Assembly (NCBI GenBank): GCA_030620115.1
Contig: JAUXFG010000009.1
Location: forward strand, 1 to 43,342
Length of the DNA stretch: 43,342 nucleotides
DNA from: Candidatus Fermentibacterota bacterium
Lineage (GTDB): Bacteria > JAFGKV01
Direction of reading: 5' to 3'
Positions 8,664-18,185 of the stretch are shown piece after piece (within the stretch, counting starts at the first letter, position 1; every line of letters begins with the position of its first letter). Under the pieces are notes generated by a model. That model was not told where the DNA came from and searched no databases. It was given only the letters and a program-made list of their open reading frames with translations. Both the position numbers and the translations under genes were made by a program.

Positions 8664-9905
8664 ATGGCGGCTATTGGGGCCGCACTCCCTCTCTTTTTCG
8701 CCATCTGCGCCTTGTCATGTAGTGGCACGCAACGATCTGAGACACCCAGCTCGTTTATCCCTTCTCCCCCCGAGATGACGATCTATCCCTTGGCGCCTGC
8801 TCCCACGTGGAGCGATATCCTCGTCCGATCCCAGACATTAGCCGGCATGCTTGCGAACCACGGTGTTTCCAGGGCAGATGTCGGTCTGATTACATCACTC
8901 CTCTCTACGAAGGTCGATCTGCGCAGATGTTTACCTGGGACCGCGATCAGAGTATACGAGGATTCGCTGGGGAGCACTCAGAAGTTGGTCTATGTGGAGC
9001 AACACAGAATGGTCGTGGCCGATCTTGCCCAGGTGCCGCCGAAAGTTTATGAAGTCCCGCAGGTTCCGGTTCGTCGGTTAGCTCACCTACATGGAACAGT
9101 GCAAGACAATCTCTATTCGTCCATGAGGGCTGTGGGGGCGTCCGCGCGGCTGATTCTGGCATTTGCCGACATCTTTGCCTGGGAGGTCGATTTCCTGACC
9201 GAGATACGGCGTGGCGACGAGTTCTATGTTGTGTATGAAGAAGCCATGGGCAACGGCGACGAGCCTGAGCCCGGGGTAGTACTCGCTGCCCTGTACGTGG
9301 GTGAACGTGGAGAGAGGACCGCGATTCGCTACGTTCCCCTCGATGCCAAGCCTGCGTACTTCGACCTCCACGGCGAAAGCCTCGTGAGAGCCTTTCTGCG
9401 ATCGCCGCTGAGCTTCACCAGGATAAGTTCGCGGTTCAGCTTCAGCAGAATGCATCCCATTCTTCGGGTGTCGAGGCCGCATCTTGGTGTTGATTATGCC
9501 GCGCCAACGGGCACCCCTGTGGTCTCCGTTGCTGATGGTAGGGTGATCTTCGCCGGCTGGAAACGCGGCTTTGGGAGGACTGTCAGCATACGTCATGCCG
9601 GGTCGTGTGAGACTCAGTATGCTCATCTATCTCGACTTGGCAAAGGCATAAGGAGGGGGACAAGAGTTTCGCAGGGTCAGCTGATGGGGTTCGTTGGCTC
9701 AACAGGCCTTTCCACGGGGCCCCACCTTGACTTTCGCTTCAAGAAGGCCGGGCGGTGGGTGAATCCCTTGACCGTGGAGAGCCCAAGGGAAGCCCCCCTT
9801 CGCGAAGCAGAGCTTCCCGATTTCGCTCCAGTAGCATCTATGTATGCGGCCGTGATGCACGACTATCCCCATCGATGGGTGGAGGCGGCGCTGGGAGTTC
9901 GGTGA
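8664..9905 (+). CDS. M23-family (LytM-like) peptidase, probable lipoprotein
   Basis: The product is 413 aa. The N-terminus is hydrophobic and has a lipobox (ALS-C19), but no positive charge precedes the core. A non-standard CTG start at 8619 would supply one. Residues ~60-250 are a helical, LysM-free N-terminal region of the OapA/MepM type. Residues ~275-375 are the peptidase domain: RPHLGVDYAAPTGTPV (first zinc His and Asp), TQYAHLS (catalytic His) and TGPHLDFRF. In the last motif the usual HxH is HxD, so the third zinc ligand would be Asp. The expected role is cleavage of peptidoglycan cross-links in the periplasm. It lies between the GGDEF-like protein and the Lol permeases. Confidence 0.8.
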   Translation: MAAIGAALPLFFAICALSCSGTQRSETPSSFIPSPPEMTIYPLAPAPTWSDILVRSQTLAGMLANHGVSRADVGLITSLLSTKVDLRRCLPGTAIRVYEDSLGSTQKLVYVEQHRMVVADLAQVPPKVYEVPQVPVRRLAHLHGTVQDNLYSSMRAVGASARLILAFADIFAWEVDFLTEIRRGDEFYVVYEEAMGNGDEPEPGVVLAALYVGERGERTAIRYVPLDAKPAYFDLHGESLVRAFLRSPLSFTRISSRFSFSRMHPILRVSRPHLGVDYAAPTGTPVVSVADGRVIFAGWKRGFGRTVSIRHAGSCETQYAHLSRLGKGIRRGTRVSQGQLMGFVGSTGLSTGPHLDFRFKKAGRWVNPLTVESPREAPLREAELPDFAPVASMYAAVMHDYPHRWVEAALGVR

Positions 9906-9969
9906 CAGAACTGGCTTGTGTCGCAGTTGACTCTCCGGTAATCCTTTGCGTGTCACAGAGGGGTGAGTC

Positions 9970-11187
9970 TTGAGGTTCGAGCTCTATCTCTCCAGAAGAT
10001 ATCTTCGCCATCCAGGCGGCAGGCGACGCATGTCGGGCATGATGTCCATTGTCGGGGTCTCTCTTGGCGTGATGCTGTTGCTCACCGTATTGGCCATTCT
10101 CAATGGGTTGGCGGATGATCTCAAGGATAGGATACTGCGCACGGAGAGCCACATCCGGATCACCAAGAGAGACGGCACGTTTTTCACCGAGAGCGAACTG
10201 ATAGATTCGACCATTCGGGCCATGCCCGGCATACGATCTTCCGCCTCATTTGTTCAGGGCGAAGTGCTGATCATCAGCCGGGGGACCACGGCCGGTGCCG
10301 TTCTCTACGGTGTGGATTTCAGCGCCGCGGGGCGAAGTGACGAACTCCAAAATATGACGAGCTCCTGGGAAGGCGTCGATGGGTTGCTCGACGAGGGCTT
10401 GGTTATCGGATCGTTGCTGGCACGGAGGCTTTTTGCCGCGCCCGGGGATACCGTTCTGGTGGCTACACCCAAGGAGCTTCTGCCACGACCAGGTGGGCGG
10501 CCACCCAAACTGAAACAGATGGTGGTGTCATGCGTATTTGAGTCGGGGCTCCCGGAGTACGATGCAGCGCTGGCCTTCATCCCGGTAAAGGAGGCGATCT
10601 CGCTGCTCCGAGGGCAGGGGACCAGCGGGGTGGAAGTATGGCTTTCCAACCCGCAAGATGCACCTCGCACAGCCGAGAGAATCGCCGAATTTCTTGATGG
10701 CGGAGAAGAGTTTCGTGTACAGCATTGGGGTCAGCTCAACAAGACTCTTTTCAAGGCACTGCGCCTCGAGAAGATGGCGATGTTTCTCGTCCTGGCCTTG
10801 GTCATCATCATCGCGGCGCTCAACATTACTGGCGGCATCCTTCGAAATGTGATGCAGCGTAGAGGTGAGATCGCCATTATTTTGACCATGGGATGTCGAC
10901 GCCGTTCGATCCTGACTGTATTCATTCTCGAGGGGATCCTCACAGGCGTGGTGGGCGCGCTTTTGGGGGGTCTCCTTGGAATTGGGCTGTCATGGGTCAT
11001 TACGGTGACCGGAGTTCTCTCTGTGCCGGGGGATCTTCTTCCCTTCCCGACGCTCCCACTGGCGATGCGGGCCATGGATTTTATTCTTGTGGGGCTCTCC
11101 ACGGTTCTGATTACGACGGTCAGTGCCGCATACCCCGCGTACAAGGCATCAAGAATGGATCCGGTAGCCATCCTGCGGGACATATGA
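9970..11187 (+). CDS. LolC/LolE-family lipoprotein-releasing ABC permease, first copy
   Basis: The product is 405 aa, starting at TTG 9970 after AGAGGGGTGA. It has the MacB/FtsX permease layout: a short cytoplasmic start (RFELYLSRRYLRHPGGRRR), one N-terminal membrane helix (residues ~20-45), a ~200-residue periplasmic domain, and three C-terminal helices from ~270. The family block NITGGILRNVMQRRGEIAIILTMG is clear, and the protein ends PAYKASRMDPVAILRDI. Such permeases, with ATPase LolD, lift lipoproteins from the inner membrane toward LolA. It overlaps the next permease gene by four bases (ATGA). No LolD ATPase lies in this window. Confidence 0.85.
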   Translation: MRFELYLSRRYLRHPGGRRRMSGMMSIVGVSLGVMLLLTVLAILNGLADDLKDRILRTESHIRITKRDGTFFTESELIDSTIRAMPGIRSSASFVQGEVLIISRGTTAGAVLYGVDFSAAGRSDELQNMTSSWEGVDGLLDEGLVIGSLLARRLFAAPGDTVLVATPKELLPRPGGRPPKLKQMVVSCVFESGLPEYDAALAFIPVKEAISLLRGQGTSGVEVWLSNPQDAPRTAERIAEFLDGGEEFRVQHWGQLNKTLFKALRLEKMAMFLVLALVIIIAALNITGGILRNVMQRRGEIAIILTMGCRRRSILTVFILEGILTGVVGALLGGLLGIGLSWVITVTGVLSVPGDLLPFPTLPLAMRAMDFILVGLSTVLITTVSAAYPAYKASRMDPVAILRDI

Positions 11188-12404
11188 TGAACCTCGTGTT
11201 CGGTCTCTCCACACGTATGGCGTTTTCGCGAACAGGGCAGATATCACGGGTCATCTCATTGCTCTCGGTGGCGGGTATCGGGCTCGCTGTGGCGGCTCTT
11301 CTCATCGTGATGGCGGTGGTGAATGGTTTTAGAGAGCAGTTTGCACGGGGGCTCCTCCAGGCGGAACCTCATGTTGTTGTGCGGACCTTCGGCCGGCCTC
11401 TTTTTGAGGAAAGCAGCCTCGCGCCGGAGCAGATCGAGCGAATCTCGGGAGTAGTACGGGCCGCGCCATTTCTGTCCCAGGAAGTGTTGGTGGCGTGCAG
11501 GGGGAAGGCTGCCGGCGGCCTCGTCCGCGGAGTAGACAGTACGAAGGGTTTGCTTCCCGTACCCGGGACCGTCATTTCGGGGAGCTGGCCCGGGGGTTCC
11601 GCGCCCGGCCTCCGCCCTCTTTGTCTCGGCAAGGAACTCGCTTTGCGTTTGCAGGCCGGCGTGAGGGATACGGTTGTGCTGGCGACTTTTCTGACGCGGG
11701 GCGGAGTGATCCAATTGAGAGCGCCCCGCGTGCAGCAGTTCCTTGTAGGGGCCATACTTGATACCGGCGTCTATCAATACAACAATTCAATCTGCCTTGT
11801 GGATCTGGAGAACGCTCAGGAATTCTATCGACAGGAAGGCCTCATGAGCGGAATAGAGGTGGAGTTGGACGATCCATTGGATGCCCGGCATATGGCCAGA
11901 GCAATCAGCGACAGCCTGGGCTATCCGTTCTACAGCACGAGCTGGCAAGAACTGAACGCGGCAATGTTCTCAATGTTGGCATTGCAGAAGAAGGCACTGT
12001 TTCTTATCCTGACTCTCATGATCGTTGTTGCGGCAGCCAATGTGGTGAGCGGGCTGACGGCATTGGTGACGGCGCGCAGGAAAGAAATCGGGGTACTCAT
12101 GGCCATGGGCGTCAGTAGATCGGGCATTGTACGGATCTTTTTCGCAACAGGAGTTGTCGTGGGGATTGTGGGGCTTGGTTCCGGGCTGATTCTTGCCGCT
12201 GCCCTGGTGGTATTTGCCAATACCACCCATCTTGTGGATCTTGCAGCCGATGTGTATCAGATCGACTATCTTCCATTGCGACTTGAATTGATGGATGTGG
12301 CGCTCGTCTCCCTGTCTGCCATTCTGGTGGCTGTGGGCTCAACGGTAGCACCTGCCCGCAGGGCGGGACGGCTTCTACCCATCGAGATCCTCAGGTATGA
12401 GTAG
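11184..12404 (+). CDS. LolC/LolE-family lipoprotein-releasing ABC permease, second copy
   Basis: The product is ~406 aa. I chose ATG 11184, which overlaps the stop of the upstream permease as ATGA (a second ATG follows immediately), implying translational coupling. The open frame extends farther upstream, but that part is covered by the previous gene. The topology is the same as its neighbour: LVFGLSTRMAFSRTG, one N-terminal helix, a large periplasmic domain and three C-terminal helices with NVVSGLTALVTARRKEIGVLMAMG. It ends APARRAGRLLPIEILRYE. Two unequal tandem permeases suggest a LolC/LolE heterodimer. The gene overlaps the YbbR gene downstream by 8 bases. Confidence 0.85.
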   Translation: MMNLVFGLSTRMAFSRTGQISRVISLLSVAGIGLAVAALLIVMAVVNGFREQFARGLLQAEPHVVVRTFGRPLFEESSLAPEQIERISGVVRAAPFLSQEVLVACRGKAAGGLVRGVDSTKGLLPVPGTVISGSWPGGSAPGLRPLCLGKELALRLQAGVRDTVVLATFLTRGGVIQLRAPRVQQFLVGAILDTGVYQYNNSICLVDLENAQEFYRQEGLMSGIEVELDDPLDARHMARAISDSLGYPFYSTSWQELNAAMFSMLALQKKALFLILTLMIVVAAANVVSGLTALVTARRKEIGVLMAMGVSRSGIVRIFFATGVVVGIVGLGSGLILAAALVVFANTTHLVDLAADVYQIDYLPLRLELMDVALVSLSAILVAVGSTVAPARRAGRLLPIEILRYE

Positions 12405-13407
12405 TCTTCGCCAGGCTGCATTGAAACAACTGCTTCTGGAGAATATGACACTCAAGATCAGTGCGCTTTTTCTTGGCCTGATTCTGTGGCTTCATGCCAC
12501 CAGTCTGCAGATCTACGAGCAGGAACTCTCCATCCCATTGCGGCTGACCGGCCTGAGTGATTCTCTTGTGGTGGTCTCGCCCGTTCCTTCAAGGGCGCAG
12601 GTGGCATTCAGAGGAAAGGGTGACCAGATCTGGTGGCTCTACTTGCGAAAGACCAAGGCGGTAGTCTCGCTGGAAGGTGTCGAGATGGGAGGTTCTACAC
12701 TGGAGATACCACCCGGGGCTGTTCACATTCCCTCCGGTGTGAAGATGCAAGGGGTTTCCGTCATCTTTCCCCGGCGTCTCCGAGTTGAAGTCGATAGGCT
12801 GAAACGAAAAACCATTCCCATCCTGGTCAAGACGGCCGGGCTGCCTGCCCCAGGTTATGTGCGAGTGGATGACGAGATAACCATAGAACCAGAACATATC
12901 ACCGTGGAAGGCCCTGCGGCACTTCTTGATGATCTTGACAGGGTGCACGCCGACCCCTTGGATATCTCAGGAGCGAAAGGAATAGTCTCCAAGGAGCTTC
13001 CACTCAAGTTTCCTGATAGTCGGCATCTCAGAGCGAGCACCGAAATCGTGCGAGCCGAGGCTCGTATCGAGAAGCTCTATCGCCGGACTTTCCACGTGTT
13101 TCCCGAGTTCGATGGAGAACTTCCTGATGGCTGGGAAGTTGTGCCATCATCTGTCGTGGTGCATTTCCTGGCTCCGAAGAGCGTCAAGGATTCCTTGGAT
13201 CTGGTTGATCAAGCGGCATTTGACCTTAGAGTGCTCCTTCCCGCTCGGTTGAAAGATTCGCTGCTCGTGCCCGTTTCTCTCTCCCCGCCGACGTGGATCA
13301 CACAGTGTATTGTGACTCCAGAGCAGCTCCTGTTGCGAGCGGTGCCGGAAGGAAGCGACAGTATCGTTTCCGATGTCGGCCATCTCTTTTCACCAACAGG
13401 CTCGTAG
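12397..13407 (+). CDS. YbbR-domain membrane-anchored protein
   Basis: The product is 336 aa. It begins with a cytoplasmic stretch and one membrane helix (ENMTLKISALFLGLILWLHAT), a typical YbbR/CdaR start. Three YbbR-like repeats follow, recognised by LSIPLRLTGLSDSLVVV, then PILVKTAGLPAPGYV...ITIEPEHITVEGPAALLDDLDRV, then a C-terminal divergent unit. In Firmicutes, CdaR regulates the CdaA diadenylate cyclase. Here there is no cdaA or glmM beside it, so that role cannot be transferred. It is probably co-transcribed and translationally coupled with the Lol permeases (8-bp overlap). Confidence 0.8.
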   Translation: MSSLRQAALKQLLLENMTLKISALFLGLILWLHATSLQIYEQELSIPLRLTGLSDSLVVVSPVPSRAQVAFRGKGDQIWWLYLRKTKAVVSLEGVEMGGSTLEIPPGAVHIPSGVKMQGVSVIFPRRLRVEVDRLKRKTIPILVKTAGLPAPGYVRVDDEITIEPEHITVEGPAALLDDLDRVHADPLDISGAKGIVSKELPLKFPDSRHLRASTEIVRAEARIEKLYRRTFHVFPEFDGELPDGWEVVPSSVVVHFLAPKSVKDSLDLVDQAAFDLRVLLPARLKDSLLVPVSLSPPTWITQCIVTPEQLLLRAVPEGSDSIVSDVGHLFSPTGS

Positions 13408-13430
13408 AACGGGTCTGATCTGACTGTCCC

Positions 13431-14456
13431 ATGAACAAGTACGTTTGCGCAATCCATCTTCATACTCGCTACTCTGACGGCAATGCCGATGTGGCGGAAA
13501 TCGTGACCGAGGCCCGGAGAGCCGGCGTGGACGTGGTGATGATCACGGATCACCATACCATGGCGGCCGCCAAGCATGGATTCGCAGGATGGCACGAAGG
13601 GATTCTTGTCATTGTTGGGTATGAGCATTCAGATAAACAGGACGAGAATCATCTGCTCGTTTTTGGACTCAAGGAGACCCTTGATTCTGGTTTGGAAGCC
13701 AATGAGTATGTGAGAGCAGTGAGAGAACGGGGCGGCGTCAGTTTCGTGGCGCATCCCACGGAGGAGCGGAAACACCATCCAGGCTTGAGGCCCTATCCGT
13801 GGACGGCATCTATGGCGCTCCCGTTCGATGGCGTGGAGGTGTGGAACTATCTCTCGGCCTGGGCAGAGAAGCTCTCACCGTGGTCTATGCCGTTCTACTA
13901 TCTCTTCCCGGATCTGGCCGCGGGACGTCCGGATTCGGCGGCGCTTTCGCTCTGGGATAGATTGAGGGAAGAACGGCAGACCCCAGGTCTCGCGGGCTTG
14001 GATGCGCACGCGCTGAAATACAGGTGGGGGCCGTTTCGGGCAACGGTGTTTTCGTATTCGCACTGCATGGCGAGAGTACTGACTTGTGTGGAGACCCGTG
14101 AGCCGCTCTCTGGAAGTGACGATGAGAGAGACACGAGGCTGATCCTCAAGCATCTTGCCAAGGGCAACGGGTACATGGGAAACCAGAGAATAGGTGCCTT
14201 GAAGGAGTTGTCTTCGACCATGAATGGATCAGAGGGGATCGTGTGGGGTGAGACTTTCCCGTCTGCCGTCGGCGGGGTATTAAGGCTTGAGTGCCCGTGG
14301 ACCGTGAAGGCAACACTGATTCGTTCTGGCAAGCCTGTGGCAGGAACCACCGGGAAGAAGTTCTGCTTTGCCATTGACTCGCCCGGGGTATATCGGGTCG
14401 AGTTGCGGCGGCGTGGCCGGATCTGGGTGATATCGAATCATTTTCGAGTCACATGA
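13431..14456 (+). CDS. PHP-domain metal-dependent phosphoesterase-like protein
   Basis: This 341-aa protein opens with the PHP motif I (AIHLHTRYSDGNAD) and motif II (GVDVVMITDHHTM). The third block is VIVGYEHSDK, and a further HP motif occurs in VSFVAHPTEERKHHPG. These His/Asp residues form the trinuclear metal site of PHP phosphoesterases (histidinol-phosphatase/TrpH-like). The C-terminal ~130 residues (GLDAHAL, then a beta-rich part ending GVYRVELRRRGRIWVISNHF) look like an appended beta-sandwich seen in longer PHP proteins. It starts 23 bp after the YbbR gene. No cysteine lipobox or signal peptide is seen, so it is probably cytoplasmic. Confidence 0.8.
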   Translation: MNKYVCAIHLHTRYSDGNADVAEIVTEARRAGVDVVMITDHHTMAAAKHGFAGWHEGILVIVGYEHSDKQDENHLLVFGLKETLDSGLEANEYVRAVRERGGVSFVAHPTEERKHHPGLRPYPWTASMALPFDGVEVWNYLSAWAEKLSPWSMPFYYLFPDLAAGRPDSAALSLWDRLREERQTPGLAGLDAHALKYRWGPFRATVFSYSHCMARVLTCVETREPLSGSDDERDTRLILKHLAKGNGYMGNQRIGALKELSSTMNGSEGIVWGETFPSAVGGVLRLECPWTVKATLIRSGKPVAGTTGKKFCFAIDSPGVYRVELRRRGRIWVISNHFRVT

Positions 14457-14479
14457 AAGGGTTTGCTTTGGAATAAGTT

Positions 14480-14560
14480 CGCGGTTTTGGGGCACATACT
14501 TGCCGCAGATGTCGTCTCCCCCATGTAGGGGCACGGCATGCCGTGCCCATCGGAGGCGAA
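14480..14560. repeat. interspersed repeat family C, copy 1
   Basis: The segment GCGGTTTTGGGGCACATACT, TGCCGCAGAT, TCTCCCCCATGTAGGGGCAC, GGCATGCCGTGCCC and GGAGGCG matches 30566-30660 block by block. The central GGGCACGGCATGCCGTGCCC is a 20-bp perfect palindrome able to form a hairpin. It lies between the PHP and TPR genes and includes the upstream part of the TPR open frame, which argues for the later start of that gene. Confidence 0.65.
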
Positions 14561-14585
14561 CCCGAAGCGTTCGAGAAAGGAGATC

Positions 14586-15041
14586 ATGTTTATGGCAATG
14601 AATCTCGAAGAATTGAAGGAGCGAGTGCAGGCGGATCCCGAGAATGCGGCACTACGGATGGAGTTCGGCGTGGCCCTCGCCGAGAGTGGCAGGAATGACG
14701 AGGCGGCCGTGGAGCTGGAGAAGGCCGTTGCGTTGGATCCCGCCAATGCGGAGGCGCACTACAATCTCGGAGTGCTCTATGGGAAATGCTTGCGTGAAGA
14801 TCTCGCGGTCGATGAGCTGTGGGAAGATCATTCTGATGAGGAGATCCTTTTTGAGAATGCTACCGCCCATTTCACGGCCGCTCTTGAGCTTGATCCCTCG
14901 CTCACCGCGGCGTTGAACAACCTGGGGCATCTCTATGCAATCCGTGGTTCTGTAGAGGAAGCGAAGAACTTCTTCAGGGAGTCCCTGAAGATCGATCCGG
15001 ATCAAGATGAGGTAATGGCGGATCTCAACGATCTGGGCTGA
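14586..15041 (+). CDS. tetratricopeptide repeat protein
   Basis: The product is 151 aa. ATG 14586 is chosen because AAAGGAG stands 5-11 bases upstream, and the in-frame GTG/ATG codons farther upstream fall in an interspersed repeat. It has three TPR units: residues ~20-50 (AALRMEFGVALAESGRNDEAAVELEKAV...), ~54-84 (AEAHYNLGVLYGK) and ~110-145 (TAALNNLGHLYAIRGSVEEAKNFFRESLKIDP). An acidic insertion (VDELWEDHSDEE) separates units 2 and 3. No signal peptide is present. It is likely a protein-protein interaction adaptor with an unknown partner. It ends 6 bp before the convergent glycosyltransferase gene. Confidence 0.85.
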   Translation: MFMAMNLEELKERVQADPENAALRMEFGVALAESGRNDEAAVELEKAVALDPANAEAHYNLGVLYGKCLREDLAVDELWEDHSDEEILFENATAHFTAALELDPSLTAALNNLGHLYAIRGSVEEAKNFFRESLKIDPDQDEVMADLNDLG

Positions 15042-15047
15042 TCTATG

Positions 15048-16475
15048 TCAGGACTGGATTAGCTGCCTGTATTCCTCGAGGTACAATCCGGCGATCCTCT
15101 TCCAGCAATAGGTTCCGCGGATCAGGGCTAGAGCGTTTTGACCTCGTCGTTTCTGTTCTGAAGGGCGACTCAGGGCCTCATACAGTGTTCGGGCAAGAGC
15201 GTTCACGTCGTCCACATCGCAAAACCATCCATTGGCCTGGGGGCCTGAATCCACCACGAAACTGAGTGGTCCTCCGCTCCGAGTAGCCACCACCGGGACG
15301 GCGGTGGCCATAGCCTCGAGGAACACCTGGCCAAAGGGCTCGAAATACGACGGCGCGACGAATACGTCCGCCAGATTGAGTCCCTTTGAGAGCAGCGCAT
15401 GGGGCAGCCAACCAGCAAAGAACACGTTTGACAATTCCAGTTCCTGCACCAGAGTGAATGGATGTACTCCCTCGTATTCGTCAGGCATGCCGCCCCAGAT
15501 GAGCAGATTATAGGGAGGCCATTCTGCATCTCTCGGAAAGAGCTGATTCACCTTCGCCACCGCTTTTATCAGCAATGGGACACGTTTGAAATCGAGGAAA
15601 CGGCCGACGTATATCGCCAGTGGTTTCAGGCTTCCATCTCGCATGTGCAATCTGGCCAGATCCTCATCGGTGTACCGAATACTTCCGATGATTCCGCTCT
15701 CATCCCATCCTTGCGGCTCTTCCACAAGGATCGATCTCAAGAAGGCGGACTTCTGTTCATCTCCCCATGCAAGGGGGCGGAAAAGCGATATGTCGACTCC
15801 ATTGGGGATTGTGCTGATCTCCCCATCGTCCAGGGAGAAACGAAACCTTCCCCGTTCCCGTACATCCGGACTGATGGCGAAGCAATGGTCCATGCCGTGG
15901 ATTGCCCGATCCATGATCCCTCGCCAGAAGGCATGGCGCTGGCGCTGGGTACGAGACGTTGTGCGAAGCCTGTCCATGCACTCGAGCATCTTGAGTTCTG
16001 TGCCGTGGAGCTGTGTAGCCGTTGGTGTGGAAGGGAACTCAGTCCGCGCGGCGATGTGCATATGATTCAGATGATGTAGGTGCACGATATCGGGGTCAAA
16101 GTCGCCATGGAGTTCACGGAACAGGTTCTTCCAGCAGCGGAGCAGTCTCTCATACTCCTGGCGGGTCACGGAATAGAAGACGCGGTCGGGAACATCGGGC
16201 TTGTCCTCGTAGCTCGGATGGAATGGGACGGCATAGTGTTCCGAAATTGGATTCGCTTGTCTCTGGAAACCATCCCATGCGTCGGTATAGTCCGCAATGG
16301 CAAGGGGAAGACCTTCATAGAATATGCGTGCATCGTGCTGTGGATTCCCGTGACGCAAAGATCCAGTCAAGATAAGCACATCCTGGCCGAGATCCTGCAA
16401 GGCTCTCGACAAGTAGCGGACAACCTGCGCGCTGCCCCCGCGGGGGTAGAAGATCAGGCCCATCAAGATCTTCAA
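15048..16475 (-). CDS. GT4-family glycosyltransferase
   Basis: The product is 476 aa from TTG 16475. This start follows AAAGGGAG and gives the typical GT4 opening (M)KILMGLIFYPRGGSAQVVRYL. An upstream TTG at 16511 has no RBS. The fold is GT-B. The N-terminal domain holds DPDIVHLHHLNHM and the nucleotide-sugar half has LAIYVGRFLDFKRVPLLIKAV. The donor motif is APSYFEPFGQVFLEAMATAVPVV (EPFGxxxxE), followed by TRSGGPLSFVVDSG. Retaining glycosyl transfer from a nucleotide sugar is expected. Donor and acceptor are unknown. It lies 48 bp downstream of phosphoglucomutase on the same strand, which suggests a shared glucan or glucosyl pathway. Confidence 0.85.
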   Translation of the reverse strand: MKILMGLIFYPRGGSAQVVRYLSRALQDLGQDVLILTGSLRHGNPQHDARIFYEGLPLAIADYTDAWDGFQRQANPISEHYAVPFHPSYEDKPDVPDRVFYSVTRQEYERLLRCWKNLFRELHGDFDPDIVHLHHLNHMHIAARTEFPSTPTATQLHGTELKMLECMDRLRTTSRTQRQRHAFWRGIMDRAIHGMDHCFAISPDVRERGRFRFSLDDGEISTIPNGVDISLFRPLAWGDEQKSAFLRSILVEEPQGWDESGIIGSIRYTDEDLARLHMRDGSLKPLAIYVGRFLDFKRVPLLIKAVAKVNQLFPRDAEWPPYNLLIWGGMPDEYEGVHPFTLVQELELSNVFFAGWLPHALLSKGLNLADVFVAPSYFEPFGQVFLEAMATAVPVVATRSGGPLSFVVDSGPQANGWFCDVDDVNALARTLYEALSRPSEQKRRGQNALALIRGTYCWKRIAGLYLEEYRQLIQS

Positions 16476-16523
16476 TGACTTTTTCTCCCTTTCATATTGG
16501 AGAGTCCTCAAACCTGGGGTTTC

Positions 16524-18185
16524 TCATGGAGACCCCGGTGTTTGTCGGGGCGCAAGTGTCTCAGCAATAATCTTTTGGGCGTCTTTCTGAATCAACTTCA
16601 GATGCTCAGCACCTCGAAAACTTTCAGAGTAGATCTTGTAGATATCCTCCGTACCCGAAGGCCGTGCGGCGAACCAACCACTCTCAGTGACGACCTTCAG
16701 GCCTCCGATGGGGGCGTTGTTGCCTGGTGCATGCGTGAGCTTGGCAAGGATTCGTTCGCCCGCCAGCTCGGAGGTTCTTACCGCTTCCGGCGACAGGTTT
16801 TTCAACGCCTCCTTTTCCTCGGGAGATGCGGGAGCATCCATGCGTTCATACAGGGGGCTGCCGAATCGCTCTTCAAGCAACCGGTAGTGTTCCGCGGGAT
16901 CAGATCCGGTGGAGGCAAGGATTTCCGCAGCCAAGAGGTCGAGAATGATGCCGTCTTTGTCGGTGGTCCAGACCGAACCATCCTTTCGGAGGAATGAGGC
17001 TCCGGCGCTCTCCTCGCCTGCAAAACCATAGGAGCCGTCAAGCAGGCCATCCACAAACCACTTGAACCCCACCGGAACCTCGGAGAGGCTGCGCCCCAGG
17101 TGTGTAGCGACGCGGTCGATCATCGTGCTCGAGACCAAGGTTTTGCCTACCGCGGCTTCGGCGCTCCACCCTGGCCGGTGTTGAAAAAGGAACCATACCG
17201 CCACTGCCAGGTAATGGTTTGGATTCATGAGGCCGCTGGTTCTGGTGACGATGCCGTGCCGGTCATAGTCCGGATCGTTGCCGAACGAGATATCGAACCT
17301 GTCTTTCAGACCGATGAGACCGGCCATTGCGTAGGGAGACGAGCAGTCCATGCGGATTTTGCCGTCCCTGTCTACCCTCATGAAGGAAAATGTTGGATCC
17401 AGACGGCGGTTCACCACCTCTATGTCAAGACCGTATTGTTCAGCGATGGGATCCCAGAATGCGAGGCCGGAACCTCCCAGGGGATCAACACCGATTCTCA
17501 GCCCTGCGGTGCGCACACGTTCCATGTCAATGACCGAGGATAAATCGGCCACATAGGGCGCAACATAGTCCCGTTCGTGCGTGGTGGAAGCCTTCAGCGC
17601 CTTCTCTATGGGTGTGCGTTTGATTTCCCTCAGATTCGCTTCGAGAAGCTCGTTGGCACGGTCTTGGATGAGTATTGTGGTCTCTGTATCCGCAGGTCCC
17701 GCCGCCGGGGGATTGTATTTGTACCCGCCATTGTCAGGAGGGTTGTGCGAAGGGGTGATGATTACCCCGTCGGCAAGGCCGGTAGATCTCCCACGATTGT
17801 AGGTCAGAATCGCATGAGAGATAACAGGTGTAGGCGTATAGCCCAGCCCGGTTTGAATAACCACATCGGCCCTATTGGCGGCAAAAACCTCCATGGCGGA
17901 GATGAATGCGGCCTCGGAGAGAGCGTGGGTATCCATACCCACATATAAAGGCCCCGTGATGCCCCGGGAACGCCGCAGGTCGCACACCGCCTGGGAGATA
18001 GCCACCACGTGGGATTCATTGAAGCTGCAATTGAGTGATGAACCACGATGCCCCGATGTGCCGAATTTTACTCGGTGCTGGGGTAGCGCAGGATCAGGCC
18101 GCAGGGTGTAATACGCGGAGATGAGACGCGGAACATTGATGATGAGCTCGGGGGGTACGGGGCTTCCGGCGAGTTCGTGGATCAT
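16524..18185 (-). CDS. pgm: phosphoglucomutase (alpha-D-glucose phosphate-specific)
   Basis: The product is 553 aa, close to E. coli Pgm (546 aa). It interconverts glucose 1-phosphate and glucose 6-phosphate. Visible motifs are FGTSGHRGS near residue 41, the catalytic phosphoserine loop TPSHNPP (Ser146), the Mg2+ loop NDPDYDRHG (~residue 305), the sugar-binding GEESAGAS (~390) and the C-terminal phosphate-binding [15 protein letters not shown] (~517). All catalytic residues are intact. It is transcribed together with the downstream GT4 gene and would supply glucose 1-phosphate for a nucleotide sugar. An ATG at 18185 is preceded by a GGAG-containing stretch. Confidence 0.93.
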   Translation of the reverse strand: MIHELAGSPVPPELIINVPRLISAYYTLRPDPALPQHRVKFGTSGHRGSSLNCSFNESHVVAISQAVCDLRRSRGITGPLYVGMDTHALSEAAFISAMEVFAANRADVVIQTGLGYTPTPVISHAILTYNRGRSTGLADGVIITPSHNPPDNGGYKYNPPAAGPADTETTILIQDRANELLEANLREIKRTPIEKALKASTTHERDYVAPYVADLSSVIDMERVRTAGLRIGVDPLGGSGLAFWDPIAEQYGLDIEVVNRRLDPTFSFMRVDRDGKIRMDCSSPYAMAGLIGLKDRFDISFGNDPDYDRHGIVTRTSGLMNPNHYLAVAVWFLFQHRPGWSAEAAVGKTLVSSTMIDRVATHLGRSLSEVPVGFKWFVDGLLDGSYGFAGEESAGASFLRKDGSVWTTDKDGIILDLLAAEILASTGSDPAEHYRLLEERFGSPLYERMDAPASPEEKEALKNLSPEAVRTSELAGERILAKLTHAPGNNAPIGGLKVVTESGWFAARPSGTEDIYKIYSESFRGAEHLKLIQKDAQKIIAETLAPRQTPGSP

